From: CAVSJJ01 sp963771015
GTDB lineage: Bacteria > Actinomycetota > Actinomycetes > Actinomycetales > Dermatophilaceae
Direction of reading: 5' to 3'
Length of the DNA: 64,000 nucleotides
NCBI GenBank assembly: GCA_963771015.1
Contig: CAVYRN010000005.1
Location: forward strand, 682,001-746,000
Shown here: piece by piece, positions 8,255 to 16,831 of the stretch
Numbering within the stretch: position 1 is the stretch's first letter
Layout: every line of letters begins with the position of its first letter
Notes under the pieces: model-generated
What the model was told of the DNA's origin: nothing
The model's database searches: none
Seen by the model: only the letters and a program-made list of their open reading frames with translations
Made by a program: the position numbers and the translations under genes

Positions 8255-8971
8255 CGTGCCCTCCTTCGAGGTGAAGGAGGACCGGACGTGGATCGGGATG
8301 TTGGAGCGGCGGGCGTACTCGACGCTGCGCAGGTGGAGGACCTTGGACCCGCAGGCGGCCAGCTCGAGCATCTCCTCGTTGGTGATCCGGTCGAGCTTGC
8401 GGGCGGTCGGCACGATGCGGGGGTCGGCGGTGAAGATCCCGTCGACGTCGGTGTAGATCTCGCACACGTCGGCACCGAGGGCGGCCGCCAACGCGACGGC
8501 CGTCGTGTCGGTGCCGCCCCGGCCCAGGGTGGTGATCTCCTTGGTGTCCTGGCTGACCCCCTGGAACCCGGCGACGATGACGATGTGCCCGTCGCCGAGG
8601 GCCTTGGTGATCCGGCCGGGGGTGACGTCGATGATCTTGGCCTTGCCGTGGACCGCGTCGGTGATGACCCCGGCCTGGGAGCCGGTGAACGACCTGGCCG
8701 TGTAGCCGGTGTCGGAGATCGCCATGGCCACCAGGGCCATCGAGATGCGCTCGCCGGCGGTCATCAGCATGTCGAGCTCGCGGGGCGGGGGTACCGGGCT
8801 GACCTCCTTGGCGAGGTCGAGCAGCTCGTCGGTGGAGTCCCCCATGGCGGAGACGGCCACGACGACGTCGTTGCCGCCCTTCTTCGTCTCGGCGATGCGG
8901 CGGGCGACCCGCTTGATGCTCTCGGCGTCGGCGAGCGAGGAACCGCCGTACTTCTGGACGACGATCGGCAC
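7697..8971 (-). CDS. lysC: Aspartokinase, alpha subunit
   Basis: 424 residues. The N-terminal amino-acid kinase domain begins with the KYGGSSL motif and contains the GRGGTDTTAVALAAAL segment of the active site. The C-terminal third holds two ACT domains (ITVVGVPDITGKAAEIFTAL, then LSLVGAGMRSNPGVSATFF) that bind feedback inhibitors, usually lysine plus threonine in actinobacteria. It phosphorylates aspartate, the first step to lysine, diaminopimelate, threonine and methionine. An internal start for a separate beta subunit is visible at 8254. The Asd homologue follows seven bases downstream. Confidence 0.95.
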   Translation of the reverse strand: MPIVVQKYGGSSLADAESIKRVARRIAETKKGGNDVVVAVSAMGDSTDELLDLAKEVSPVPPPRELDMLMTAGERISMALVAMAISDTGYTARSFTGSQAGVITDAVHGKAKIIDVTPGRITKALGDGHIVIVAGFQGVSQDTKEITTLGRGGTDTTAVALAAALGADVCEIYTDVDGIFTADPRIVPTARKLDRITNEEMLELAACGSKVLHLRSVEYARRSNIPIHVRSSFTSKEGTMVTDQPMPEGVAVEEPIITGVAHDRSEAKITVVGVPDITGKAAEIFTALASAQINIDMIVQNVSATDTGLTDISFTLPKADGESALQSLQRIQESVGFVALLYDDQIGKLSLVGAGMRSNPGVSATFFQSLADSGVNIEMISTSEIRISVITREELLDEAVRAVHTAFGLDSAAGEAVVYAGTGR

Positions 8972-9068
8972 GATGGATCTCCCGGGAACGGACGACTGGC
9001 GCCACCCAGGGGCGGCGCGGTCAGTCTAGCCAGGGGACCAGGCGGGTCCGGGGGTGCCCGCATGCCGG

Positions 9069-9632
9069 TCAGGGGTGGAGGGCGTCGAACTCCGCCTCGG
9101 AGACCATCTCGTCGTCCGCGTCGAGGCGGATGTGCGCGAGGAGCGTCTGGACGACGCGCAGGGCCATCGCGGCCCGCTCGCCCCAGTCGGACAGGTAGCT
9201 GAACTGCCACCACCACAGCGCCTCGGCGACGCGGCCGGCCTCGTAGTGGCTGAGCCCGTGGGCCAGGGCCGCAACGACCTCGATGAGGTCGTTCGAGACC
9301 GACCCGGTCGTGAGGTCGGTCGAGGTCACCGGGTCGATGACGTCGGCATACTCGTCGAGGCCCTCGAAGAGGTTGGCGAGGTTCTCGCGCAGCGGGTCGA
9401 CCTCGGCGTCCGGTCCGGGGTCGGCCTCATAGCGCTCATCGGGGACGATGTCCTCGATCGCCCCGAGCCGGGCGCCCATGACGAGGACCTGTGACAGGGC
9501 GAGCAGGGTGAGCGGCAGGGCGGCGGCCGGCGCCGAGCCGGACGCCACGTCGGTCACCGTTGAGACGAAGACCCGCGCGTCGTGGGCGCAGTCCTCGGCG
9601 AGCACGGCCAGGTCGGTGGTGATGTCAGGCAT
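9069..9632 (-). CDS. DUF5063 family protein
   Basis: 187 residues, soluble, acidic and mostly helical by appearance. The ALAHGLSHYEAGRVAEALWWWQFSYLSDWGERA stretch is typical of DUF5063 proteins, which are commonly encoded next to recR in actinobacteria. The start ATG overlaps the end of recR by eight bases, so the two genes are likely cotranscribed. No catalytic motif is visible, and a role in repair or recombination is suggested only by position. Confidence 0.75.
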   Translation of the reverse strand: MPDITTDLAVLAEDCAHDARVFVSTVTDVASGSAPAAALPLTLLALSQVLVMGARLGAIEDIVPDERYEADPGPDAEVDPLRENLANLFEGLDEYADVIDPVTSTDLTTGSVSNDLIEVVAALAHGLSHYEAGRVAEALWWWQFSYLSDWGERAAMALRVVQTLLAHIRLDADDEMVSEAEFDALHP

Positions 9633-10224
9633 CGAGAAGCCTCCGTCCTTCGAAAGCCCGGCCCAGGGTGACCTCGTCGGCGTACTCGAGGTCGCCGCCG
9701 ACGGGAAGGCCGGAGGCCAGCCGGGTGACGGTCAGTCCCATCCCCTTCAGCAGGCGGGCGAGGTAGCTCGCCGTCGCCTCGCCCTCCAGGTTGGGGTCGG
9801 TCGCGATGATGACCTCGGTGACCGTGCCATCGGCCAGCCTGGTCATGAGCTCGCGGAAGTGCAGGTCGTCGGGTCCGATCCCGTCGATCGGGCTGATCGC
9901 CCCGCCGAGGACGTGGTACCGGCCGCGGAACTCTCGGGTCCGCTCGATGGCCACGACGTCCTTGGGTTCCTCGACGACGCAGATGCCCCGTTCGTCGCGC
10001 CGCGGGTCCGAGCAGATCCGGCAGCGCTCCCCCTCGGCGATGTTGAAGCACACCTCGCAGAACCGGACCCGCGCCTTGACGGCCGCCAGGGCTTCGGTGA
10101 GCCGCTGGATATCCGCGCTGTCGGCCTGCAGGAGGTGGAAGGCGATCCGCTGGGCACCCTTGGGGCCGACCCCGGGCAACCGCCCGAGCTCGTCGATCAG
10201 GTCCTGGACCGCGCCTTCGTACAC
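9625..10224 (-). CDS. recR: Recombination mediator protein RecR
   Basis: 199 residues, the standard length. The N-terminal helix-hairpin-helix (LIDELGRLPGVGPKGAQRIA) is followed by a four-cysteine zinc finger (CEVCFNIAEGERCRIC), a Toprim domain and a C-terminal Walker-like segment. RecR works with RecF and RecO to load RecA on gapped DNA. In many bacteria it neighbours dnaX, as here, with two small unrelated genes between. Confidence 0.96.
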   Translation of the reverse strand: MYEGAVQDLIDELGRLPGVGPKGAQRIAFHLLQADSADIQRLTEALAAVKARVRFCEVCFNIAEGERCRICSDPRRDERGICVVEEPKDVVAIERTREFRGRYHVLGGAISPIDGIGPDDLHFRELMTRLADGTVTEVIIATDPNLEGEATASYLARLLKGMGLTVTRLASGLPVGGDLEYADEVTLGRAFEGRRLLDA

Positions 10225-10339
10225 ACGCCGAGCCTACGGCCTGGACCCGACTGCAGCAGCATCATCATCGGGGCCACCGCCCGGGTCCGGGTGGCTGGTC
10301 GTGACGGCCGGCCTCGGGGAGACCCGGTGGGTGGGCGGC

Positions 10340-10561
10340 TCAGCCGACGAGCTGGTAGCCGCCGGCCTCGTCGAGGGCCGCCTCGATCTCGGCCGAGGTC
10401 AGCGCTCGCTCGGCGACGACCCGCACGGTCGAGGCACCACCGTTGACGAGGTCGACGGTGACCTCGGTGACGCCGTCGAGGGCGGTCATCTCCTGGGTGA
10501 CGGCGTGGACGCAGTGTCCGCAGGTCAGGCCGGTGGCCTGGAAGCTCTGGGGGTCGCTCAT
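10340..10561 (-). CDS. copZ: Copper chaperone, heavy-metal-associated domain
   Basis: 73 residues forming one HMA ferredoxin-like domain. GLTCGHC (Cys14, Cys17) is the metal-binding loop, a variant of GMTCxxC. It should carry Cu(I) in the cytoplasm to an export ATPase or to a sensor; no such ATPase gene is in the window. A CsoR-type inverted repeat sits 35 bp upstream of the start, which fits copper induction. Confidence 0.9.
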   Translation of the reverse strand: MSDPQSFQATGLTCGHCVHAVTQEMTALDGVTEVTVDLVNGGASTVRVVAERALTSAEIEAALDEAGGYQLVG

Positions 10562-10595
10562 GGGGTGGGGGTCCTTTCATCAGGGGTTGACCCCA

Positions 10596-10616
10596 GCATA
10601 CCCCCGGTGGGTATGC
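10596..10616. promoter_or_regulatory. CsoR-type copper operator upstream of copZ
   Basis: Perfect 8-bp arms GCATACCC and GGGTATGC separated by CCGGT. The ATACCCC/GGGTAT core matches the pattern known for CsoR copper-repressor operators in actinobacteria. It lies 35 bp upstream of the copZ start, where a repressor would block the promoter. No csoR gene is in the window, so regulation would be in trans. Confidence 0.7.
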
Positions 10617-10655
10617 CGCCGATCCGGTGGTCGGGTGCCGGCCGCGGCGGAGTCG

Positions 10656-11351
10656 TCAGATCCCGACCGCCGCGCCCGAGGACGACGGCGGGAGGTCGTT
10701 GTAGCCGTCGGCGCGCTCCTGGCCCGAGAGCGTCGCGATGGCGTCCATGACCGCGTCGGTGAGGGCTCGACGCGCCCTGGCGGCCGGCAGGTCGGCGTAC
10801 CCGGCCGGGTCGATCGGCCGGCCGAACGCGACGGCGACCTTGGCCAGGCGCGGCACGGTGTTGCCGATGGGCTGGACCTGGTCGGTGCCGCGCAGCCCGA
10901 CCGGCACGATGGGAGCACCGGCGGTAAGGGCGAGCCAGGCCACCCCGGTCCGGCCCTTGTAGAGACGGCCGTCGCGCGAGCGGGTGCCCTCGGGGTAGAT
11001 CCCGAAGGCGCCACCCCGCTGGAGGACGGCGAGCGCGGCGTCGAGCGACTCCTGGGCGGCCCGCGACGACTGTCGGTCCACGGGGATGGCGTCGATGCCC
11101 TCGAAGAAGCCCCGTCGGATCGCGCCGCCGACGCCCCGGCCGGTGAAGTAGTCGGACTTGGCGAGGAACGAGACCGGCCGCGGCGCGGCGATGGGGATCG
11201 CGAAGGAGTCGATGAACGAGAGGTGGTTGCTGGCGAGGATGACGCCGCCGGCGCGTGGCACGTTGGCGACGCCGATGATCGTCGGCCGCCACAGCGCCTT
11301 GGCCAGGGGGGCGACGACCGCTCGCCCGGTCGCCCAGGCGGCCCGGCTCAC
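10656..11351 (-). CDS. plsC: 1-acylglycerol-3-phosphate O-acyltransferase (PlsC family)
   Basis: 231 residues from a GTG. The acyltransferase motifs are present: NHLSFID (HX4D catalytic pair), GIYPEGTRSRDG (substrate phosphate binding) and APIVPVGLRG. It should transfer an acyl group to lysophosphatidic acid at the membrane in phospholipid synthesis. The start overlaps the dnaX stop as GTGA, so it is read in an operon with dnaX. The coupling is common in actinobacteria without an obvious functional link. Confidence 0.88.
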   Translation of the reverse strand: MSRAAWATGRAVVAPLAKALWRPTIIGVANVPRAGGVILASNHLSFIDSFAIPIAAPRPVSFLAKSDYFTGRGVGGAIRRGFFEGIDAIPVDRQSSRAAQESLDAALAVLQRGGAFGIYPEGTRSRDGRLYKGRTGVAWLALTAGAPIVPVGLRGTDQVQPIGNTVPRLAKVAVAFGRPIDPAGYADLPAARARRALTDAVMDAIATLSGQERADGYNDLPPSSSGAAVGI

Positions 11352-13351
11352 GAGGACCCGTCGTCCATGACGGTCGCGCCGAGGATGCGCCGCACCACAG
11401 GCAGGCCGACCTCGCCGAGCTCGGCGATGTCCTCGTCGTCGATGCTCACGGCCGAGTCGTCGACGGGACCACGGGGCGCGCCCTCCGGGGGATCACCCCC
11501 GGCCGGTGGCTCGTCCTCGGCGGCGGGCTCCGGACGGCCCGGGGCGGCCGGCCGGCCGGCCGCGGCGCGCGCTGCGGCGCGGTCCGGGGCGGAGCCGGTG
11601 GGCGCGGGAGCCGGCGGAGGCGACGGGGCCGCGGCGGCCTGGGCCTCGTCGGTCGGGACGCCTTCGACCCGGACGTCGAGGCCGAGGGTGTCGATGAGCG
11701 CCTGCCGCACGTACTCCGCGTGCTGGCCGCGGCGGAACGTGTTGGCCAGGCCAACGGTCGAGATGCCGAGGAGGAGCCGGTCGCCGTCGTAGTCGAGAAC
11801 CTGGGCGTGCTCGGACAGGAAGGTCCACGTCGCTCGCTTGAGGCCGAAGATCTTGGCGAGGACGTCGGGCCAGGACCGGCGGATGGCGGCGGTGTCGATG
11901 CCGCCGGGCCCGGGGGCCGACACCGGCGGAACGGGGGCGGGCTCGGGTGCGGTGGCGGGCCGGGCCGGCGGAACGGGGGCGGGCTCGGGCTCGGCCGCCA
12001 CGCTGGGGCCCGGCGCTGCGCGGACGGATTGCTCGGGCGGCGCGGAGGCGGGCCGTACCGCGGTGGGCGGCGCGGCGTCCGGCGGCGCAACGGTGGGGGG
12101 CACAACGGCGGGCCGGTCCGGCTCGGACCGGGCCGAGGGCTGCTCGGCGAGGGCCGCGGGCCGTGACCCGGCGATGACGCTGTGGGCCCCGGCGACGTCG
12201 AGACGACGCTCGAGACGGTCCAGGCGGGCCGCATACCCGGCCTCCCCGGCGGCACCGGGCAGCAGGATCCGCGCGGCGATGAGCTCGAGCTGGAGGCGGG
12301 GGGCCGTCGCCCCCGTCATCTCGGTGAGGCCGGCGTTGACGATGTCGGCCGCCCGGGACAGTGCGCCTGGGCCGAACGCCGCGGCCTGGTGGCGCATCCG
12401 GTCGAGCTGGTCCTCGGGAAGCGCCCGGAGCACCGCCGACGCGCCGTCGGGGACGGCGGCGACGACGATGAGGTCACGCAGCCGCTCAAGGAGGTCCTCG
12501 ACGAACCGGCGCGGGTCGAGGCCACTCTCGATGACCCGTTCGATCGCCCGGAACGCCCCCCCGCCGTCGCCCGCGGCGAAGGCGTCGATGGCCGAGTCCA
12601 GCAGCTCGCCGTCGGTGAAGCCCAGGAGCGCAGCGGCCGAGTCGTAGGTCAGCCCGTCGGGACCGGAGCCGGCGATGAGCTGGTCGAGCACCGAGAGCGA
12701 GTCCCGGACCGAGCCGCCGCCGGCACGGACGACGAAGGAGAGCACCCCCGGGGCGACGGCGACGCCCTCCTGCTCGGAGATCTGCGCGAGGTAGTCCTGG
12801 AGCGTCTGCGGCGGGACGAGCCGGAACGGGTAGTGGTGCGTTCTCGACCGGATCGTGCCGATGACCTTGTCAGGCTCGGTCGTCGCGAAGACGAACTTCA
12901 CATGCTCCGGGGGCTCCTCGACGATCTTGAGCAGCGCGTTGAACCCCTGCGGCGTCACCATGTGCGCCTCGTCGATGATGTAGACCTTGTAGCGGCTCTG
13001 GGCCGGGCCGTAGCTCGCCCGCTCACGCAGGTCGCGCGCGTCGTCGACGCCGCCGTGGCTGGCCGCGTCGATCTCGATGACGTCGACGGTTCCGGGCCCC
13101 CCGCGGGCCAGCGCGACACACGACTCGCACTCCCCGCACGGGTCCGCCGTCGGACCCTGCTCGCAGTTGAGGCAGCGGGCGAGGATGCGGGCGCTCGTCG
13201 TCTTGCCGCACCCGCGCGGCCCGGAGAAGAGGTAGGCGTGGCCGACCCGACCGGTCCGCAGCGCCTGCATGAGCGGCCCCGTCACGTGGTCCTGCCCGAT
13301 GACGTCCGAGAACGTCTCCGGCCGGTAGCGGCGGTAGAGGGCGGTGCTCAC
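11348..13351 (-). CDS. dnaX: DNA polymerase III subunits gamma/tau
   Basis: 667 residues from a GTG at 13351, chosen because the conserved N-terminus STALYRRYRPETF follows at once; the in-frame ATG at 13399 adds 16 unlikely residues. The AAA+ clamp-loader domain has Walker A GPRGCGKTT, a zinc site (CLNC...CGECESC), Walker B with the DEAH box and a sensor 1 region. A Pro/Ala-rich linker of about 150 residues precedes a C-terminal tau-like domain. No slippery frameshift sequence is visible, so a single product is likely. It loads the sliding clamp at the replication fork. Confidence 0.95.
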   Translation of the reverse strand: MSTALYRRYRPETFSDVIGQDHVTGPLMQALRTGRVGHAYLFSGPRGCGKTTSARILARCLNCEQGPTADPCGECESCVALARGGPGTVDVIEIDAASHGGVDDARDLRERASYGPAQSRYKVYIIDEAHMVTPQGFNALLKIVEEPPEHVKFVFATTEPDKVIGTIRSRTHHYPFRLVPPQTLQDYLAQISEQEGVAVAPGVLSFVVRAGGGSVRDSLSVLDQLIAGSGPDGLTYDSAAALLGFTDGELLDSAIDAFAAGDGGGAFRAIERVIESGLDPRRFVEDLLERLRDLIVVAAVPDGASAVLRALPEDQLDRMRHQAAAFGPGALSRAADIVNAGLTEMTGATAPRLQLELIAARILLPGAAGEAGYAARLDRLERRLDVAGAHSVIAGSRPAALAEQPSARSEPDRPAVVPPTVAPPDAAPPTAVRPASAPPEQSVRAAPGPSVAAEPEPAPVPPARPATAPEPAPVPPVSAPGPGGIDTAAIRRSWPDVLAKIFGLKRATWTFLSEHAQVLDYDGDRLLLGISTVGLANTFRRGQHAEYVRQALIDTLGLDVRVEGVPTDEAQAAAAPSPPPAPAPTGSAPDRAAARAAAGRPAAPGRPEPAAEDEPPAGGDPPEGAPRGPVDDSAVSIDDEDIAELGEVGLPVVRRILGATVMDDGSS

Positions 13352-13499
13352 CCCCCGCACCCTAGTCGCGTGGCGGGACACCCGGTATGCCGCGTTCACA
13401 GCCCAGCGGCGGTGCTCGCAGGGCCCCCCGAGCCGCCCCTGGGAACCTCCCGGCGCCGACGGTTAGGGTGACAGGCACCCTGCGCCAAGGAGTGTGACG

Positions 13500-14162
13500 A
13501 TGCCCGTGGAGGCTGTCTCGGGACCCCGGGTCACCGTGGTCGGAGTCTCCAAGACGATCAGCGGCACGACGCTGCTCGCGCCGGTCGACCTCGTCGCCGA
13601 GCCGGGGACCTGCGTCGTCGTCCGTGGCCACAACGGCATCGGCAAGACGACCCTGCTGCGCATCGTCGCGGGCACCCTCCCGCCCACCACAGGCGGGGCC
13701 ACCGTCGACGACGTCCCCGCCGACGAGCGCGACCCGAGGATCCGCCGATCGGTGGCGGCGCTCATCGGGGCGCCCACCGCCTACCGCGACCTCACCCTCG
13801 CCGACCATCTCACCCTCGTCGACGCGACCTGGGGCGGCGACCCCGCGTCCTGCGCCGACCGGGTCGCCGAGGGACTGGGCCGGCTTGCGATCGAGCACCT
13901 CGCCGACCGCTTCCCGCACGAGCTGTCCTCGGGCCAGAGCCAGCTGTTCCGGCTCGCGCTCGTGCTGTTCCGGCCCAGCACCCTGCTCGTCCTCGACGAG
14001 CCCGAGCAGCGGCTCGACACAGACATGCGCGACCTCGTCGCCGACCTGCTCACCGGCCGGCGCGACGCCGGGTCCACCCTCGTCCTGGCCTCTCACGACC
14101 CGCACCTCACCGCGACGGTGGCGGACCAGGTCGTCGACCTCGACGTGCTGGCCCGAACGTGA
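13500..14162 (+). CDS. ABC transporter ATP-binding protein
   Basis: 220 residues from the ATG at 13500; the GTG at 13494 is rejected because AAGGAG (13487-13492) is seven bases from the ATG but only one from the GTG. Walker A is GHNGIGKTT, the signature is LSSGQ, and Walker B is LLVLDEPEQRLD, followed by the switch histidine in ASHDPH. The signature reads SSGQ where SGGQ is usual. The gene overlaps the next membrane gene as GTGA, which suggests that the two form one ABC system of unknown substrate. Confidence 0.88.
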   Translation: MPVEAVSGPRVTVVGVSKTISGTTLLAPVDLVAEPGTCVVVRGHNGIGKTTLLRIVAGTLPPTTGGATVDDVPADERDPRIRRSVAALIGAPTAYRDLTLADHLTLVDATWGGDPASCADRVAEGLGRLAIEHLADRFPHELSSGQSQLFRLALVLFRPSTLLVLDEPEQRLDTDMRDLVADLLTGRRDAGSTLVLASHDPHLTATVADQVVDLDVLART

Positions 14163-15637
14163 CCATCACGGGTGCGCCCCGGCCCGGCGAGGAGAACGGT
14201 CGACCCGCGGACGGCGAGCGGCTCGCCGACGTCGTCCACGTCCTGCACGGCGAGGGCGGCGCGGGCGCTCTCCAACGGATCCTCTACGGGGTCTACGTCG
14301 CCACCATCCTCGGCGCGACCTACGGCTTCACCCTCGCCCGGGGCCTCTTCGCCACGCGCGAGCCCGCGGTGCTGCGGAACGAGCTGACCTCGCCCACGGC
14401 GCTCGTCATCGCCGTCGCGGTCGTCGGGTTGTCTCTGGCCCTCGCCCGGTCCGCGGGTCGCACCCGGGGACCGGTCGTCCCGCCGCTGCCGTGGACCGAC
14501 CTTGTCGTCACCACCTCGCTCGACCGGGCGCTCGCCGTGCGCCGCTGGTGGCGGTATGCCGCGTCCGGCGGCCTGGCCGGCGGCGGGGTCCTCGGTGCGG
14601 CGCTCGGTGGGGGCGCCTGGTCGGCCACCGTGGGCGGGCCAGCGTGGTTCGTCGCCGGGCTGGTCGTGGGCCCGGCCCTCGGGTGGACCCTCGTCCTGGC
14701 CTGGTTGTCCGGTCAGGTGGCCTCGGGCGGACCGCCCCCGCGCTCCGCGCGAGCAGGACGCCGCACGACCGGGGCGGTGGTCCACATCTCGCCCGCGCTG
14801 CGCCGGCTCGGGATCGACGACCTGCGCCGGCAGGGAGCCCGGTCGACACGCCTCGGTGGCGGGGTCCTGGCGGGTGACCTGAGGGCGATCCGGCTCGAGG
14901 TGGCGGCGCCGGTCAACCGGGGACGCAGGACACGGCTGCGCGCCGGGGGGCCATGGGCCACCGTCGTCCGTCGGGACGTTCTCGGGCTCCGGCGGAGCCC
15001 GGGGACCCTCCTGGCCGGGGCCGTCGTCGCCGGGCTCGGGGCGGCCGGGGTCACCTGGTCGCTCGGGGACCGCGCTGCCCCAGCGGCGCTCTCCTGGCTG
15101 GCCGTGGCGGCGTGCTACCTCGGGTTCGGCTGGTGGGCGGAGGGGCTGCGGCTACAGGGGGACAACGGGGGCACGACGCCGCTGCTCGGCGTCTGGGGCC
15201 GCCGGGAGGCCCTGGCGCACCTGGTCACCCCCATGGCGCTCTTCGTCCTCGTCAGCGGGGTCGTCGCGCTCGGCATCGGCACCCTCAGGTCAACGCCCAC
15301 GCCCGGGACAGCAGCGGTTGTCGCGCTCACGGCCGGGGGCCTGGGCCCCGCCGGCTGGCTCGTCGTGCTCGGCCTCGGGGTCGCCGGGGCCCAGCTGCTG
15401 GCGGCATTCCGCGGGCAGCCGCCGGCGCTGGCCTTCACCCCTGAGTCCGGGCCGATGATCCTGGCCCTCTGGTATGGCATCCCGTTCCTCGTCAGCGTCC
15501 TCGGTGGAGGCGCCGCGACCGCCGCCCTCGCCTCCGCCGGGACGAGGGCGGTCGTCCCCGGCGCCATCGGGGCGCTCCTCGTGCTGTGGTGGGGCCTGTC
15601 GCGGGTCGACGGCCTCGAGGCCGCGCACCGGACCTAG
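14159..15637 (+). CDS. DUF6297-type membrane protein, partner of the ABC ATPase
   Basis: 492 residues with hydrophobic segments clustered at about residues 40-105, 135-190 and 285-490, and an Arg-rich cytoplasmic stretch near 195-275. The sequence resembles actinobacterial DUF6297 proteins that follow an ABC ATPase gene. The GTG start overlaps the ATPase stop. It probably forms the membrane part of an exporter or of a mechanotransmitting ABC complex, but the substrate is unknown. Confidence 0.7.
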   Translation: MTITGAPRPGEENGRPADGERLADVVHVLHGEGGAGALQRILYGVYVATILGATYGFTLARGLFATREPAVLRNELTSPTALVIAVAVVGLSLALARSAGRTRGPVVPPLPWTDLVVTTSLDRALAVRRWWRYAASGGLAGGGVLGAALGGGAWSATVGGPAWFVAGLVVGPALGWTLVLAWLSGQVASGGPPPRSARAGRRTTGAVVHISPALRRLGIDDLRRQGARSTRLGGGVLAGDLRAIRLEVAAPVNRGRRTRLRAGGPWATVVRRDVLGLRRSPGTLLAGAVVAGLGAAGVTWSLGDRAAPAALSWLAVAACYLGFGWWAEGLRLQGDNGGTTPLLGVWGRREALAHLVTPMALFVLVSGVVALGIGTLRSTPTPGTAAVVALTAGGLGPAGWLVVLGLGVAGAQLLAAFRGQPPALAFTPESGPMILALWYGIPFLVSVLGGGAATAALASAGTRAVVPGAIGALLVLWWGLSRVDGLEAAHRT

Positions 15638-15677
15638 GGCCGGCCCCGGCCGGGGCAGGGACCGGAGACGACAACGA

Positions 15678-15768
15678 GGACACCCCGCGTACCTGGAAGA
15701 GCTCACCTGCCCTTGCTGCATTCCTGCCCTGGGGGAGTTCGGTGAGGTACCACCACGCGGGGTGCCGC
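15678..15768 (-). ncRNA. ffs: Signal recognition particle RNA, small bacterial type
   Basis: The minus strand carries the conserved apical core GGGCAGGAATGCAGCAAGGG: a GCA/TGC stem closing a GGAA tetraloop, followed by the AGCA of the symmetric loop that binds Ffh. The outer helix pairs ten bases exactly (15681-15690 with 15755-15764). The size of about 91 nt fits the 4.5S-like RNA of actinobacteria, and proximity to dnaX and a tRNA-Ser gene is usual. The exact ends are estimated from the helix. Confidence 0.9.
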
Positions 15769-15960
15769 CTTGGAGTGTAGGCGCCGTGTGCCCCCGGGGG
15801 AAACTCGCCGGGCCACGGCTCGGGTCGCCGTGAACGGCCCTGATCGACCATGAGAGGTCTCTCATGAGGGTCTCCTCGTCACCTCATCGGCGCCCCCTTG
15901 ACTCGTATCAAGACGCACCCGCCGGGCCCCTCACCGCCGGCACAAATGGAAGGACCACCC

Positions 15961-16467
15961 ATGAAGCTCATGAGGCCGATCGTCGGACTCTTCGCCGTAG
16001 GCGCCCTGGGCGTTGGCGCGACGAGCGCCGCCGCAATGGCGAGCCACAACGGCACACCCACTCCCCAGACCACCGCGACCTGCAGCCCCGTCGGCGACCA
16101 GGACCCCGACCAGGACCGGGACCGGATCCACCTGGCCACGTCCGTCACGCCCGACCAGGACCGTGACCGGGATGCCGACCGGACCCGGGACCGGGACGGC
16201 GACTGCCTCACCCCGAGCCCGACGTCGACCGCGCAGACCCCCGTCCAGGACCAGGTGCGCACCGCGACCCAGGCCAAGGTCATGACGAAGGCGACCGAGC
16301 AGGCCCGTGTCGAGACGCGCACGCAGGCCGGCGACGGCGGTAGCACCGCGGGCTCCGGCGACCAGGACCGTAGCCGGGACCGCAGCCAGGACGGCTCCGG
16401 CACGGACTGCGACCCCTCGCCGACGGGTGACCAGATCCGCAACGGCGGCAAGGCGGGCGGCCGCTGA
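15961..16467 (+). CDS. Secreted Asp/Arg-rich low-complexity protein, unknown
   Basis: 168 residues from an ATG preceded by GGAAGGA. A clear signal peptide (GLFAVGALGVGATSAAAMA) is followed by a mature part dominated by Asp, Arg, Gln, Thr and Ser with runs such as DQDPDQDRDRIH and DQDRDRDADRTRDRD, then a DQDRSRDRSQDGSG block. It has only two or three cysteines and no recognised domain. Regular acidic/basic alternation suggests an extended, perhaps cation-binding, wall or exported protein. A hairpin terminator follows at 16472. Confidence 0.65.
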   Translation: MKLMRPIVGLFAVGALGVGATSAAAMASHNGTPTPQTTATCSPVGDQDPDQDRDRIHLATSVTPDQDRDRDADRTRDRDGDCLTPSPTSTAQTPVQDQVRTATQAKVMTKATEQARVETRTQAGDGGSTAGSGDQDRSRDRSQDGSGTDCDPSPTGDQIRNGGKAGGR

Positions 16468-16471
16468 GTCG

Positions 16472-16491
16472 GGTCCGCCATGACGCGGACC
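16472..16491 (+). terminator. Short hairpin after the Asp/Arg-rich gene
   Basis: GGTCCGC and GCGGACC form a perfect 7-bp stem with a 6-base loop, five bases past the stop codon at 16467. There is no T-run, as is common in high-GC actinobacteria. Confidence 0.55.
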
Positions 16492-16831
16492 TGCTCGCGC
16501 GGAGGCCGCCGGCCAGCCCACCCCGGCCCGGATCCGCACCGCGGGCGGCCAACGGCGTGACCGCCGTCGAACCCTCCTCCCCGGTCACGCCAGCGCGAGC
16601 AGCCGAGGGGTTCGTCGACCCAGAAGCCGGCGGACCCCTCGGTCCGTGTGTCACCAGGTACCCGAGAGGCCGTGTGAGCCGTGAGACACCGGTGGCCGGT
16701 TGCCCCGATCACCGACCCGTGCCTACGGTCACAGTGAGCCAGGCGCGCCGGACGGCGTCGTGGACGCCCAGCCCGACCCGACCAGACAGGGCACGGACCC
16801 GGCACGGACCCGGTCGGCGGAAGGAGCGGAC
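16492..16831. other. Intergenic stretch, nothing definite
   Basis: About 340 bases with no convincing coding frame on either strand. The only support for function is that the stretch must carry the promoter of the secreted-protein gene starting at 16832, whose ribosome site AAGGAG lies at 16821-16826. No clear -10 or -35 pair could be fixed. Confidence 0.4.
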
